Positions 16,431 to 25,812 of a stretch of 47,367 nt of DNA are shown here, in pieces. A model generated the notes under the pieces. It made no database searches, had not been told where the DNA came from, and was given only the letters and a program-made list of their open reading frames with translations. The stretch is from UBA1219 sp045601425 (GTDB taxonomy: Bacteria > Bacteroidota > Bacteroidia > Bacteroidales > P3). Both the position numbers and the translations under genes were made by a program. The stretch lies in assembly GCA_045601425.1 (NCBI GenBank), contig JAZRZP010000012.1, positions 1-47,367 of the forward strand, written 5' to 3'. Position 1 is the first letter of the stretch, and every line of letters begins with the position of its first letter.

Positions 16431-16886
16431 ATGAGAAAGGTAATAGTTATAGCAAGTCTGCTCCTGTTAAGTGTGGCAGGCGTTTTTGCACAAACACGCA
16501 GTGTGGTTGTGGCAGAACCGCAGGGTTCGGCTAATGCAACATACAAAAATGCCGCCAAGAACATGATGCTCTCCGTAATGCAGGGTATGTCGCCGATATC
16601 GGCAACTGCAAATGCCACCGTAGATGGCATAGTGGCAACTGCAAGTCTGAACCACAGTTCTACCGATGTGCCGTCTTCAGTTCTGACCTCTCTGCAGGCT
16701 CTGAACGGAATAGATTGTGTCTGCTACATTCTGTTGAACGAAAGTAACGGACGTGTTTATGCCGAAGCAATGCTGATAAACTGCACTACCGGCAAGGTTG
16801 AACGCCCTCAGACGGATGTCGTGGGAAGAAACGTTCGCGAAGTGGAAGTCGCAGTTTCGAAATTTGCGAAAGCACTTATATTCTGA
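16431..16886 (+). CDS. Exported protein of unknown function
   Basis: 151 residues from ATG 16431. An earlier in-frame start at 16389 would lie inside the promoter, and only the later one gives a clean signal peptide (MRKVIVIASLLLLSVAGVFA, then QT). The mature part is a small alpha/beta protein (RSVVVAEPQGSANATYKNA, CVCYILLNESNGRVYAEAML) with three Cys. The pattern 'export signal, VVVAEPxG..., amphipathic helix, low-complexity Ala/Thr/Ser stretch' does not match a family I can name. It is monocistronic between its own promoter and a hairpin at 16911. Confidence 0.7.
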   Translation: MRKVIVIASLLLLSVAGVFAQTRSVVVAEPQGSANATYKNAAKNMMLSVMQGMSPISATANATVDGIVATASLNHSSTDVPSSVLTSLQALNGIDCVCYILLNESNGRVYAEAMLINCTTGKVERPQTDVVGRNVREVEVAVSKFAKALIF

Positions 16887-16910
16887 ACGATTTTCTGAAA
16901 AAAGATTTTA

Positions 16911-16947
16911 CAAAGCAACGGAATGCGTTTCGTTGTTTTGTTTTTTT
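16911..16947 (+). terminator. Terminator between 16431 gene and threonine aldolase
   Basis: 10-bp stem CAAAGCAACG / CGTTGTTTTG with one mismatch, 10-base loop, then seven T. The upstream in-frame start of the next gene (16923) falls in its loop, which favours the later start. Confidence 0.75.
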
Positions 16948-16967
16948 ATGATATATTTACGCAAGAC

Positions 16968-18014
16968 ATGAAAAGAGGATTTGGAAGCGACAATCATTCG
17001 GGCGTGTCGCCCGAAGTTCTGCAAGCGATAGCAGAAGTGAATAAGGAACATGCCATGGCCTACGGTGAAGACGAATATTCTGCTGGGGTGGAGCAGCTTT
17101 TTAAAGAACATTTCGGCGAGAAAGCCAGCGTGTATTTCGTGTTCAACGGAACGGGAGCCAACGTACTATGTCTGGATTCGATGCTGAGGTCACACAACGC
17201 AGTGATATGTGCCGAGACAGCACACATAAACGTGGATGAGTGCGGGGCACCGCAGCGCATTACAGGTGCCAAGCTGCTCACGGTGCCGACACCGGACGGA
17301 AAACTCACTCCCGAACTCATAAAGCAGCACTTGCACGGCTTCGGATTCCAGCACCATTCGCAACCGAAAGTGGTTTCGCTGGCACAGCCAACCGAACTCG
17401 GCACGCTGTACACCTTGGACGAACTTCGCGAAATATCAGACTTCGTGCATGCTCACGGACTCTACCTGCATATCGACGGAGCACGTTTCGCCAATGCGGC
17501 GGTGGCCTTGGATTGCACTTTCCGCGAAATGAGCACCGACATAGGTGCCGATGCAGTGTCGTTCGGCGGAACCAAAAACGGACTCATGATGGGCGAAAGC
17601 GTTGTTATCCTCAACCCTGAAATTAACGGTGATTTCTTGTACCGTCGCAAACAGGCAATGCAGCTGTGTTCCAAAATGAGGTTCGTGGCAGCACAGTTCA
17701 AGGCTTATCTCGAAAACGACCTGTGGAAACGCAATGCCACCCATTCCAATACGATGGCTCAGCTATTGTGCAACGAAGTGAAGAACCTCCATCATCTCGA
17801 AATATTGTATCCGGTTCAGGTGAATGCGGTTTTCGCAAAACTTCCGCGACAGGTATGGAAGGAATTGCAGAAGCATTATTTCTTCTACGACTGGGACGAA
17901 GACAAGGACGAAGTCCGTTGGATGTGTTCGTTTGATACGACAGTGTCAGACATTGAAGACTTCGTTTCCTGCCTGACACGCGTTCTGGGCGATTACGATT
18001 CGGGGCTGATTTGA
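16968..18014 (+). CDS. ltaE: Low-specificity L-threonine aldolase
   Basis: 348 residues from ATG 16968 (MKRGFGSDNHSG). The longer frame from 16923 begins inside a terminator. The enzyme splits L-threonine or L-allo-threonine to glycine and acetaldehyde using PLP. Signatures: SDNHSGVSPEVLQAI at the N-terminus, YGEDEYSAGVE, the GTGANVL phosphate-binding turn, AETAHINVDECGAPQ, LHIDGARFANAAVAL with the PLP-ring-binding Asp, and the Schiff-base Lys203 in VSFGGTKNG. It belongs to fold-type I. A TATATTTA near 16950 is the best promoter candidate but is imperfect. The downstream 18015-18125 stretch holds no gene. Confidence 0.9.
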   Translation: MKRGFGSDNHSGVSPEVLQAIAEVNKEHAMAYGEDEYSAGVEQLFKEHFGEKASVYFVFNGTGANVLCLDSMLRSHNAVICAETAHINVDECGAPQRITGAKLLTVPTPDGKLTPELIKQHLHGFGFQHHSQPKVVSLAQPTELGTLYTLDELREISDFVHAHGLYLHIDGARFANAAVALDCTFREMSTDIGADAVSFGGTKNGLMMGESVVILNPEINGDFLYRRKQAMQLCSKMRFVAAQFKAYLENDLWKRNATHSNTMAQLLCNEVKNLHHLEILYPVQVNAVFAKLPRQVWKELQKHYFFYDWDEDKDEVRWMCSFDTTVSDIEDFVSCLTRVLGDYDSGLI

Positions 18015-18125
18015 ATGCGGTGAACCGGAAAGCGGAAAGCGTTGCCTTTCTTTATGCCGATTTTATCAACAAACGGAGGTTTATGAAAATGTGAAAGGAC
18101 ATAACCCGGTCGTTGATAAATTGAG

Positions 18126-18133
18126 TATCTTTG
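18126..18133 (+). promoter_or_regulatory. -7 promoter element of the TPR gene
   Basis: TATCTTTG, an exact -7 consensus; no TTTG at the expected -33 distance. The transcript would begin near 18140, only 7 bases before ATG 18147 but 22 before ATG 18162. Confidence 0.6.
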
Positions 18134-18161
18134 CAAGTGATTAATTATGCAAATTAAGGCC

Positions 18162-20363
18162 ATGTACAGAAAGGTATTTTTATTTTCACTTGTTGCAATA
18201 TTCGCATTTTCAAGTGTTTATGCACAGAAACTCTCCGATAACGAACGCAAGCTCGCTATTGAGGAACTTAATGAAAACATCAGAAAAATTTCGCAAATCC
18301 GTTACGATGCCCCCGAACTGCTTGCGGTTTACAATTCGCAGCTGTCCGAAGCCGAAGATGTCGTGCGTAAGTATCAGGACTACCGCGAAGATGTGCAGGT
18401 GTTCGAACGCTGGTATGCATTGAGTTCACTCACTGAGCAGAACCGTGAAATAATAGATTACCTTACGCCGAGAATGGTCGAACTGACTTACCGTCAAGGA
18501 CTTGCGTCGTTGGAAAACAATGACGTGGCCAAGGCTGTAATCCTGTTCAACAAAACACTGAAACACAATCCGAAGCATGTGATGGCCAACTATCAGCTTG
18601 CAAAAATTGACCTTGACAGCATGCGGATAGCCCAAGGTGCCGGACGTCTGAGCGAGATAATAAGGACTATGTCTCCCGATGTCAATCAGAAAGAACTCGT
18701 ACTCAATCTTCTGCAATATACCTACGACAAGAATTACCTTTATGCCATGAGTCTGGCAAATCAGGGCAAGCATGCACGCGCCATGGAAGTGCTTTCGGAG
18801 CTTGAAAAATACTGCGAAGGCGACACTCTGAAAATATGCAGGGAAGAAAACCTCCGTCAGGCAATATCGCAGAGCAAGAGCCAGATTTACAGCGACCATC
18901 TGAAACTGGCCCGAAAATCGCTCAGCACTGGCAGAAACGCAGTGGCCGAGACCTTTGCGGTAATAGCATACGAGTACTACTCGGGAAATAAGGATAATAT
19001 AACTCCAAACACTGATTTTCAGCAACTTATAAAACAAATTGCACAGAATTACATCAACGAAGCCAAAGAACTCGAAGGAGACCGCAAGGCAGCATTGTAT
19101 CAGGAATACCTCGACAAGGCACGCGAACTTTCCAAATACACCGATGAAGATGTCCGCAACAATCTTGAAGCACAGATTGCAAAACTGGAACCGACAAAGA
19201 CAAAGTATGAAGAGAAAAACGAAGCCATAGAGAAAAATGCCGTCGATACGTCGTATTCGGAGAAATACAGCGATTTCGTGGCTGATGCCGACGAAGAGAA
19301 GACCCCTGAACAGGTTCAGGAGGAAGTGGATAAGGTGGAAAAGACGTACGTGAACGAGAAAACCAAGAAAATCACCAAGACCAATCAGCCAATCAGCAAG
19401 GCACTCGATGACAAATTCTATGAAACACGGGCACTGCTTTCGGTAAACAGTTTCGAAAAGGCCATGGAAGTCCTTGAAAGTGCCAACCAGCTTGCAAAGA
19501 TAGAAGGCGAGAAATCGGAACTCGACAACATGTACCACACGGCCATACGCGAGATAACGGCCAAACGTATGTCGGCAGCCGAATATGCAATATGGCAGGG
19601 CGATGCCAATACGGCCGACAGTCTGGTTACCCTGACAAATTCCCTGATAAAGAGCTACAACATGGAAAAAGATACTGCAATAGTACGCATCATGAATTCC
19701 TACATCAATGCCCTCGACCAGAAAGTGTGCAGCAAGCGTCAGGACGAGCTCAACAGTTATGTTTACAGCATATTGGACTGCATAAAACGCAACGATTATT
19801 ACAAGGCCGAGGCTTACGTGCGTCAGGCACTGGCCGTTCCGGAATCGCGCAAATGCCGTTTGGACAAGTCGAAACTCAAGGCCTTGATGAAACAGATTGA
19901 AAAACCGCTCGAATACATCGACCGTCTTGACGAAGCCTACAAGTCGCTGAAAGCCGGCGATACAAGTTCCTACATACAGCAGTACGGAGCACTGGAAACG
20001 CTGTATAACATGTACGAATTGGAAAACTCTAACATCAAGCATACTCCTCTCCGTCAGATACTTGTAAACCTCGACGATGTTGACCTTACTCTGAACGCCA
20101 TAGAAATTCTGGTGCGTTACAAGGAATACATGGTATCACTCGAAGCACTCGGAGCACTGAAGGATATGGAATACAAGTCGTCGGAGACAAAGAATATACA
20201 GCAGCGTCTCGGAAAACTCATGTCCTACGAAATGAACAAGCAGAACTACAGCTATGAAGATGCAATGGATGCCATAACTTATTATACTACAGATAAATGG
20301 TACAAATATTTTGCCAAACAGTTCAAAAAAAGCATGAAAGTATGGATAAAGGAAAGCCGTTGA
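18162..20363 (+). CDS. Exported TPR-rich helical protein
   Basis: 733 residues from ATG 18162, chosen over ATG 18147 because it leaves a normal leader and a clean signal peptide (MYRKVFLFSLVAIFAFSSVYA, then QK). The rest is almost entirely alpha-helical. At least one clear tetratricopeptide pair lies near residues 115-175 (GLASLENNDVAKAVILFNKT, NPKHVMANYQLAKI). More degenerate helical repeats follow, with a Lys/Glu coiled-coil-like section near 345-400 (KYEEKNEAIEKN, EEVDKVEKTYVNEKTKKITK). TPR scaffolds organise protein complexes; this one would do so in the periplasm or at the envelope. The partner is unknown. The next gene, a coiled-coil lipoprotein, may be functionally linked but has its own 110-bp gap. 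Confidence 0.75.
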   Translation: MYRKVFLFSLVAIFAFSSVYAQKLSDNERKLAIEELNENIRKISQIRYDAPELLAVYNSQLSEAEDVVRKYQDYREDVQVFERWYALSSLTEQNREIIDYLTPRMVELTYRQGLASLENNDVAKAVILFNKTLKHNPKHVMANYQLAKIDLDSMRIAQGAGRLSEIIRTMSPDVNQKELVLNLLQYTYDKNYLYAMSLANQGKHARAMEVLSELEKYCEGDTLKICREENLRQAISQSKSQIYSDHLKLARKSLSTGRNAVAETFAVIAYEYYSGNKDNITPNTDFQQLIKQIAQNYINEAKELEGDRKAALYQEYLDKARELSKYTDEDVRNNLEAQIAKLEPTKTKYEEKNEAIEKNAVDTSYSEKYSDFVADADEEKTPEQVQEEVDKVEKTYVNEKTKKITKTNQPISKALDDKFYETRALLSVNSFEKAMEVLESANQLAKIEGEKSELDNMYHTAIREITAKRMSAAEYAIWQGDANTADSLVTLTNSLIKSYNMEKDTAIVRIMNSYINALDQKVCSKRQDELNSYVYSILDCIKRNDYYKAEAYVRQALAVPESRKCRLDKSKLKALMKQIEKPLEYIDRLDEAYKSLKAGDTSSYIQQYGALETLYNMYELENSNIKHTPLRQILVNLDDVDLTLNAIEILVRYKEYMVSLEALGALKDMEYKSSETKNIQQRLGKLMSYEMNKQNYSYEDAMDAITYYTTDKWYKYFAKQFKKSMKVWIKESR

Positions 20364-20473
20364 TGTTTTTTTTGAAAAAAAAACGAAAAAATGAAAATAA
20401 AGTGAAAACAATTGCGTTATAGGCGTACTCACAATAGAAATAAATTTAATAATTATTTAAAAAGTAATGTATC

Positions 20474-21352
20474 ATGAAAAAAATGACAGTTTTTGTAGGA
20501 ATCGTAGCACTTGCAATGTCTTTTGTGGCTTGTAATTCCGGAGAAGAAGAACGTGCCAAATCTCAGAAAACAATAGATTCCCTGCAGGCCATAGTTGACG
20601 GTCAGGAAGAAGAAGTGTCTTCTTTGTTTGAAGTTCTGAACGAAATCGAAGACAATCTGGCTACGGTAACATCTAAATTCGGTAATGTGGAACAGCTCAA
20701 ACGTTCCCAAGTAGAAGGCCGTTCTGATGTTAAGCTTCAGATCAACGACCAGATTTCGCAAATCAACGAAATGATGACTGCAAACAAGGAAAAACTTGAT
20801 CAGCTGAACCTGAAAGTCCAGACTTCGCACAAGGAAAACGTCAAACTTCAGGAGTTTGTTGAAAAACTTCAGACCAGAATCAACGAACAGGAAACAGAAA
20901 TACAAAATCTTCTTACCGAATTGGAACAGAAGAAAATAGTTATTGAAGGCCTCAATAATGACGTTCGTACTCTTACTGAGACCAACGCAAAGAAGGATCA
21001 GGTTATAGAAACCCAGACCAACGAAGCCAACAAGGTATATTATATCGTCGGAACATACACTGAACTCAAAGAACTCGGCGTGCTGACAAAGACCGGCGGA
21101 TTCATAGGCATAGGCAGAAAACAGCAGGTTACGGCTGATGCAAATGCTCAGCAGGTTTTCAGACAGGTTGACAAGAGAAGCGTTACCTCCATTGCAGTGA
21201 ATGCCAAAGGCGTACAGGTGGTTTCCAAACATCCGGAAGGCTCTTACGAACTCGTTATGAGTGAAGACGGCAAGACATGCACCTCTTTGAAAATCAAGAA
21301 TGTATCCGAATTCTGGAGATACACCAACTATCTGGTAATATCGACAAAATAA
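20474..21352 (+). CDS. Coiled-coil lipoprotein
   Basis: 292 residues with a lipobox (SFVAC, Cys at about 20), so it is membrane-anchored. Residues ~25-190 are a continuous predicted coiled coil with heptad-like spacing (KTIDSLQAIVDGQEEEVSSL, QISQINEMMTANKEKLDQLN, TEIQNLLTELEQKKIVIEGL). A C-terminal globular domain of about 100 residues follows (VYYIVGTYTELKELGVLTKT ... YELVMSEDGKTCTSLKIKN). Similar coiled-coil lipoproteins are common in Bacteroidales, but their function is not known to me. It is followed by a terminator at 21381. Confidence 0.75.
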   Translation: MKKMTVFVGIVALAMSFVACNSGEEERAKSQKTIDSLQAIVDGQEEEVSSLFEVLNEIEDNLATVTSKFGNVEQLKRSQVEGRSDVKLQINDQISQINEMMTANKEKLDQLNLKVQTSHKENVKLQEFVEKLQTRINEQETEIQNLLTELEQKKIVIEGLNNDVRTLTETNAKKDQVIETQTNEANKVYYIVGTYTELKELGVLTKTGGFIGIGRKQQVTADANAQQVFRQVDKRSVTSIAVNAKGVQVVSKHPEGSYELVMSEDGKTCTSLKIKNVSEFWRYTNYLVISTK

Positions 21353-21380
21353 GCATGACAACCAACGATTTATAAAAAAA

Positions 21381-21409
21381 ACGGGGATCACAGTATCCTC
21401 GTTTTTTTT
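21381..21409 (+). terminator. Terminator of the coiled-coil lipoprotein gene
   Basis: 8-bp stem ACGGGGAT / ATCCTCGT with one G-T pair, six-base loop, then eight T. Confidence 0.8.
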
Positions 21410-21421
21410 GCAGAAACAGGA

Positions 21422-22405
21422 ATGGTAAAAATCGGAGACAAGGAAATAGGGGAATTCCCGCTGGTACTATCGCCCATGGACGATGTTACCGACATGCCGT
21501 TCCGTGCGGTGTGCAAGGAATACGGTGCCGACATGCTGATAACGGAATTCATCGCTTCCGAAGCCCTGATACGCGAAGTCGACAAAAGCCTGAAAAAAAT
21601 GCAGTTTGCAGATTCCGAACGCCCTGTCGGCGTGCAGATTTTCGGCAACGACGAAGAATCCATGATAAAGGCAGTGGAATTCGTAGAACGGGTGAATCCC
21701 GATTTCGTGGATATAAACTGGGGCTGTCCCATGCGGAAAATAGCAGGAAGAGGTGCAGGCTCGGGAATATTGAAGGATATTCCAAGAATGCTTGGCATAA
21801 CAAAAGCCGTCGTGAATGCTACCAGACTTCCCGTTACGGTAAAGACAAGGCTCGGATACGACGAAACCGACAAACCCATTGTGGAACTCGCAGAGATGCT
21901 GCAGGATGTGGGAATACAGGCCATAAGCATTCACGGAAGGACAAAGACTCAGCTCTACCGAGGTACCGCCGACTGGACTTTGATAGCAAAAACCAAAGAA
22001 AATCCCCGTCTGAAAATCCCCGTTTTCGGAAACGGTGACATCACTTCTCCCGAAATGGCAGCAGAATACAGAAGACGCTACGGCATTGACGGTATCCTGA
22101 TAGGCCGTGCGGCAATAGGAAATCCGTGGATTTTCGAACAGACGAAACGCCTTATGTCCGGCGAAGAAATTTCGGAAATACCGGTGGAAGAGAAAGTGTC
22201 CGTGTGCAGAAAACACCTGCTTTCGGCCGTTCAGTGGAAGGGAGAACGCACCGCAATGCTGGAGATGCGCAAACATTACTCGGGCTATTTCAGAGGACTG
22301 AGGGATTTCAAGCAGTTCCGCATGAAACTGGTCTCCGTTACCACTTTGGATGAAATACTGCCCGTTTTCGATGAAATAAATACCTTCTATAATTTAAATC
22401 ATTGA
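21422..22405 (+). CDS. dusB: tRNA-dihydrouridine synthase B
   Basis: 327 residues, the normal length. The enzyme is FMN-dependent and reduces uridine to dihydrouridine in the D-loop of tRNAs. Signatures: the N-terminal SPMDDVTDMPFR, QIFGNDEESM, the catalytic Cys102 in NWGCPMRKIAGRGAGS, TVKTRLGYDE, ISIHGRTKTQLYRGTADW with the active-site His-Gly-Arg, VFGNGDI and LIGRAAIGNPWIF for phosphate binding. The C-terminal helical domain recognises tRNA. It is probably the first gene of a dusB-epimerase-methyltransferase-like operon, since the next start is 2 bases beyond its stop. Confidence 0.93.
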   Translation: MVKIGDKEIGEFPLVLSPMDDVTDMPFRAVCKEYGADMLITEFIASEALIREVDKSLKKMQFADSERPVGVQIFGNDEESMIKAVEFVERVNPDFVDINWGCPMRKIAGRGAGSGILKDIPRMLGITKAVVNATRLPVTVKTRLGYDETDKPIVELAEMLQDVGIQAISIHGRTKTQLYRGTADWTLIAKTKENPRLKIPVFGNGDITSPEMAAEYRRRYGIDGILIGRAAIGNPWIFEQTKRLMSGEEISEIPVEEKVSVCRKHLLSAVQWKGERTAMLEMRKHYSGYFRGLRDFKQFRMKLVSVTTLDEILPVFDEINTFYNLNH

Positions 22406-22407
22406 AT

Positions 22408-23409
22408 ATGAAAGTGCTGGTTACCGGAGCCAACGGACTTCTCGGTCACAATATCATTGCGAGACTGTTGGAACAAAATCATGAAATTCATGCCATAGTG
22501 CGAGATGCCGGCAAAATGCACATAAAAGCTGACAAACTGTGTGTGTTTGAAGGCAGTTTCATGAATTACAGCGATTTGTACGAGGCTGCTAAAGGTTGCG
22601 AGGCAGTGATTCATGCAGCTGGAACTACCGATATGTCACCTTTGAAATATTCTTATTACGAAAACATCATAGCAGATGGTTCGAAGAATGTGCTTAGAGT
22701 CTGCGAGGAAAGGAAAATCCGCAGTATTGTGTATATAAGTACTGTAAATACAATAGGTTACGGTACGTCAGATGTTCATGCAGATGAAACGGAGCCCATG
22801 AAATATCCGTTCAGCAAATCATATTACGCAATGGCGAAGGCCAAGGCAGAGTCACTGTTCCTTGCCAAAGCTGAAGATTCTGAGAACCATGTGGTTATAG
22901 TAAATCCGACATTCATGCTCGGAGCATACGACACGAAACCGAGTTCGGGAGAGATGTTCCTGACAGGATATGGAAAGAGGATTGTCGCAATACCGAAGGG
23001 TGGAAAGAATTTCGTCCATGTGGGAGATGTGGCTGCTGCAGCCGTCAATGCAATGACAATGGGCGTTTCGGGACAAAGGTACATTGCAGGGAACAGAAAC
23101 CTCAGTCTGAAGGAGTACTATCTTTTGCAGAAAACGGTTTGCGGAACGCCTGCAAGGATTGTCCTTTTGCCGGATTTCATTCTCAAAGTGGTCGGATGTA
23201 TGGGAGATATGCTCAGAAAAATCGGCATTCCGGTGGTGTTTTCAAGTGTGAATCTCGACCAGCTCTCGGTGCAGGAATACTATTCGTGCGAAAAGGCGAT
23301 AGAAGGTTTGAACATGCCGCAGACTCCGATAGAAACGGCAATTTATGACACATACAAATGGTTCGTCGGCACGGGAAAGATAAAGTCTTCAAAAAAAAAG
23401 AATCAGTAA
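22408..23409 (+). CDS. NAD(P)-dependent epimerase/dehydratase (extended SDR)
   Basis: 333 residues from ATG 22408, placed 2 bases after the dusB stop; the in-frame TTG at 22402 would overlap dusB. It has a Rossmann motif TGANGLLG near residue 7, VIHAAGTTDM, the STVNTIG serine region and the catalytic Y140xxxK144 (YAMAK). It is an extended short-chain dehydrogenase/reductase. Some members act on nucleotide sugars, others on dihydroflavonol- or steroid-like substrates. The sequence has the VGDVAAA motif seen in many of the latter group (FVHVGDVAAAAVNAM), so the substrate stays open. The Lys-rich tail (KSSKKKNQ) ends one base before the next gene. Confidence 0.85.
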   Translation: MKVLVTGANGLLGHNIIARLLEQNHEIHAIVRDAGKMHIKADKLCVFEGSFMNYSDLYEAAKGCEAVIHAAGTTDMSPLKYSYYENIIADGSKNVLRVCEERKIRSIVYISTVNTIGYGTSDVHADETEPMKYPFSKSYYAMAKAKAESLFLAKAEDSENHVVIVNPTFMLGAYDTKPSSGEMFLTGYGKRIVAIPKGGKNFVHVGDVAAAAVNAMTMGVSGQRYIAGNRNLSLKEYYLLQKTVCGTPARIVLLPDFILKVVGCMGDMLRKIGIPVVFSSVNLDQLSVQEYYSCEKAIEGLNMPQTPIETAIYDTYKWFVGTGKIKSSKKKNQ

Positions 23410-23410
23410 A

Positions 23411-23965
23411 ATGAACCGTCTTGCGTATTATCTTAGGGCAAAGAACAAGTACAACCTGCACTCGCCGTTTGTATTCGATTTCTACTGTAATGTTTTGACC
23501 CCGAAGCTGAAAGATGATGTGCTGGGAGCAGGCGGACTGCGGAGGTCGTGGAAAAGGAATGTTGCTTTGTGCTGCAAGATTGCCGATTATTACGGTCTGC
23601 CCAATGTGGTGTTTGAAGAAAATCTGTCTGCCGGCAGCAAGTTTAAGGATTGTCTGGCGGCAATGGAAAAATTTGGGAACTTCAAGGTCTGCGAGATAGG
23701 CGGTGTAGATGATTTTCGGGAAGAAAAGGTGGGAGTAATGGTCTGCAAACCGGAAAATTTTTCCGGCTGGATGGAAAGCCTTTCCGGCAAGGTTGCCAAC
23801 GACACGGTTTTTGTGATTTCTGAAATACACGGGAATGAACAAAACGAATTGCTGTGGCTTGATGTCAGAAAAAACGGAAGGGTGGTGCTTTCGTTGGACG
23901 TTTTTTATGCCGGTTTGGTGTTTTTCAGAAAAGAACTCAGCCGTCAGGATTTTCTGTTGCGGTGA
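23411..23965 (+). CDS. Shortened methyltransferase-like protein
   Basis: 184 residues. The N-terminus (LAYYLRAKNKYNLHSPFVFD) and the C-terminus (DVFYAGLVFFRKELSRQDFL) match the ends of Bacteroidetes class I SAM-dependent methyltransferases, which as I recall run to about 240-260 residues. The middle, where the SAM-binding E/DxGxGxG loop belongs, is compressed and reads VCEIGGVDDFREEKVGVMVC, without the glycine loop. So the protein has probably lost SAM binding and may be a degenerate enzyme or have a new role. It is translationally close to the epimerase (1-base gap) and convergent with the M23 peptidase gene, whose stop is 3 bases away. Confidence 0.6.
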   Translation: MNRLAYYLRAKNKYNLHSPFVFDFYCNVLTPKLKDDVLGAGGLRRSWKRNVALCCKIADYYGLPNVVFEENLSAGSKFKDCLAAMEKFGNFKVCEIGGVDDFREEKVGVMVCKPENFSGWMESLSGKVANDTVFVISEIHGNEQNELLWLDVRKNGRVVLSLDVFYAGLVFFRKELSRQDFLLR

Positions 23966-23968
23966 TGT

Positions 23969-25705
23969 CTATCTGATTATGGTCCATTCGTATTCGGCAA
24001 CGTTGCGGAGTTTGTCGTAAATTACGAGTTTCAGTGCGTTTTCACCGATGTTGAGGTTTTCGGGTTTTACGGTAATCGAAGATGTCTTTCCGTTGAAATC
24101 GGCCAAAGTCCAGTAGCTGTTTACGTAACAGTGGTACTCGGCGATACCTGAGAGGTTGTCGCTGATTTTTATTTCCAGAGAATTTGATTTTACAGCAGTC
24201 TTGTCTTTGAAATTGACGGGGGTCGCCGTTGGAGCCACCGTGTCGAGCGATACGGCGAAATTGCCGAAGGTCCTGATGTCGGCGGTTACGAAACCTTTTT
24301 CAATGTAGGAGGGTTGTGCGTAAATCTTGTTGCCCCAAGTGGAAACAATGAGCATTTTGTCTTTCAGATTGCGGTAGTTGTCGGGTATACGGATTTTCAG
24401 TTTGAAAGACTTGTGCGGCGGGAGTTCCGAATTGGCCAGTTTTATGGAGTAAACGTCGGAGAGCAGCGAGGTGAGACGGGGCAGTGAGGTGTGGTATTCG
24501 AGGTAATCGTTTTCATAGAGGGTATTTTCTTCCATTTCGACGGCAAAATTGGCTGTCTTGTGAAGGTTTTTTGTGTAGTAGGCCAGCGGAATCCCGTCGG
24601 AAGAAGACTTTTTCCTCGGGGTGACCTTGTGGTCAGGAGCGGGGAACACATAGAATGTCTTTTCTGTTTTGTTGCCGGAAAAGTCCCATGCGGTGTAAGT
24701 GATTTTGTGGTATCGGTCATCATCGAAAACAATGTATCCGCCCGATTTGTGGGCCTTGCAGAGTCCGGTCCGGTTACTTTTCATTACACGGCTGAGCAGA
24801 AAAGGCGTGCGGTTTTTCAAATAAAGCGGATAGTCTATCATGGTGTTCACGGCACGGGTTTCTTCAAACATGAAGGTGCTGTCGCAGAAACTGTAAATGA
24901 GTTCATCATCGGCAGTGAGTTCTATTCGGTAAATGCCGTTTTTGCCCACTGAGCCGGAGCTGGCATCGGTGGTATATATGCCGAGATAAAATCTCCCGCC
25001 GATGGTTATGGTGTCGTGGAAGTCGGGATTTCCTTTGTTTTTTTTCAGTGGTTTCTGCGATATTTTCGAAAGTAAGCATGCGGTGTTTCTGCCGTCTATC
25101 GTGGTGCTTTCGCCGAAAGGGTATATCTTTATGTCGTGAATCACAGGGGCAATGTCGTCTTTCAGGAAATATCCGAAAAGCAGCGGATTTATGGTCTTGT
25201 CGTTTTCGGCGTAGCGGAGTTCAAAATGCAGGTGAGGCCCTTCGGAAGAACCGGAGTTTCCCGAATTTGCTATCTGTTCGCCTTTTTTTACGGGTATGGC
25301 GTCCTTATCAATGTCAATGTCAAATTCGCATTTGCGGTTGCTGTATTGGTAATTGCTGACCCACTCGGCTGTCCTGCCGCAAAAATTGTTCAGGTGCATG
25401 TATACGCTCTTGAAGCCGTTGGGATGTGTGATGTATACGATTTTTCCACCTCCGTACCCCGATACCTTTATCCGAGAAACATAACCGTCGGCTACGGCAT
25501 AGACGGGTTCTCCCACGACGCCTCCGGTTCTGAAATCAATTCCAGAATGGAAGTGGTTTGAACGTATTTCTCCGAAATTTCCCGAAACAGCCAGCTGTGT
25601 GGCCAATGGCGAAATGAAATATCCTTGAGGGAATCTGCTTTTTTGAGACTGTGTCGCACTGAATATCAGGGAACAGAATAGTAAAATGGCGGCAAATTTC
25701 TTCAT
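23969..25705 (-). CDS. M23 family zinc metallopeptidase, exported
   Basis: 578 residues with a signal peptide (MKKFAAILLFCSLIFSATQS). The peptidase M23/LytM domain covers about residues 25-175. It has zinc ligands H53 and D57 in HFHSGID, H160 in HLHFE with H158 as the likely catalytic partner, and the SGNSGSSEGPHLHFE block. Such enzymes cut peptide cross-links in peptidoglycan. The ~400-residue C-terminal extension (residues 180-578) is beta-rich (YRIELTADDELIYSF, ISDNLSGIAEYHCYVNSYW) and resembles Ig-like domains; this full-length architecture is common in Bacteroidetes. It is convergent with the operon on the plus strand and has no visible terminator of its own before the overlap zone. Confidence 0.88.
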   Translation of the reverse strand: MKKFAAILLFCSLIFSATQSQKSRFPQGYFISPLATQLAVSGNFGEIRSNHFHSGIDFRTGGVVGEPVYAVADGYVSRIKVSGYGGGKIVYITHPNGFKSVYMHLNNFCGRTAEWVSNYQYSNRKCEFDIDIDKDAIPVKKGEQIANSGNSGSSEGPHLHFELRYAENDKTINPLLFGYFLKDDIAPVIHDIKIYPFGESTTIDGRNTACLLSKISQKPLKKNKGNPDFHDTITIGGRFYLGIYTTDASSGSVGKNGIYRIELTADDELIYSFCDSTFMFEETRAVNTMIDYPLYLKNRTPFLLSRVMKSNRTGLCKAHKSGGYIVFDDDRYHKITYTAWDFSGNKTEKTFYVFPAPDHKVTPRKKSSSDGIPLAYYTKNLHKTANFAVEMEENTLYENDYLEYHTSLPRLTSLLSDVYSIKLANSELPPHKSFKLKIRIPDNYRNLKDKMLIVSTWGNKIYAQPSYIEKGFVTADIRTFGNFAVSLDTVAPTATPVNFKDKTAVKSNSLEIKISDNLSGIAEYHCYVNSYWTLADFNGKTSSITVKPENLNIGENALKLVIYDKLRNVAEYEWTIIR

Positions 25706-25764
25706 GGTCGTGAATCTTCTGTACCAATAACGGAAAGAAGCCTTCTGTAGTGTGTGGAAAACAA

Positions 25765-25793
25765 AAAAAGTGCAAGTTTTACTTGCACTTTTT
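25765..25793 (-). terminator. Terminator of the Omp28-like gene
   Basis: 13-bp perfect stem AAAAAGTGCAAGT / ACTTGCACTTTTT, three-base loop, with T-runs on both strands. It lies just past the stop of the minus-strand gene at 25813 and upstream of the M23 gene start, separating the two. Confidence 0.85.
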
Positions 25794-25812
25794 CCAATAT
25801 GTCCTGATTGGT

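Noticed and set aside
18426..20042. 538-codon minus-strand frame opposite the TPR gene
   Set aside because: Shadow of a strongly helical, Glu/Lys-rich gene, with Phe/Cys/Val-rich product. The plus-strand gene has signal peptide and promoter.
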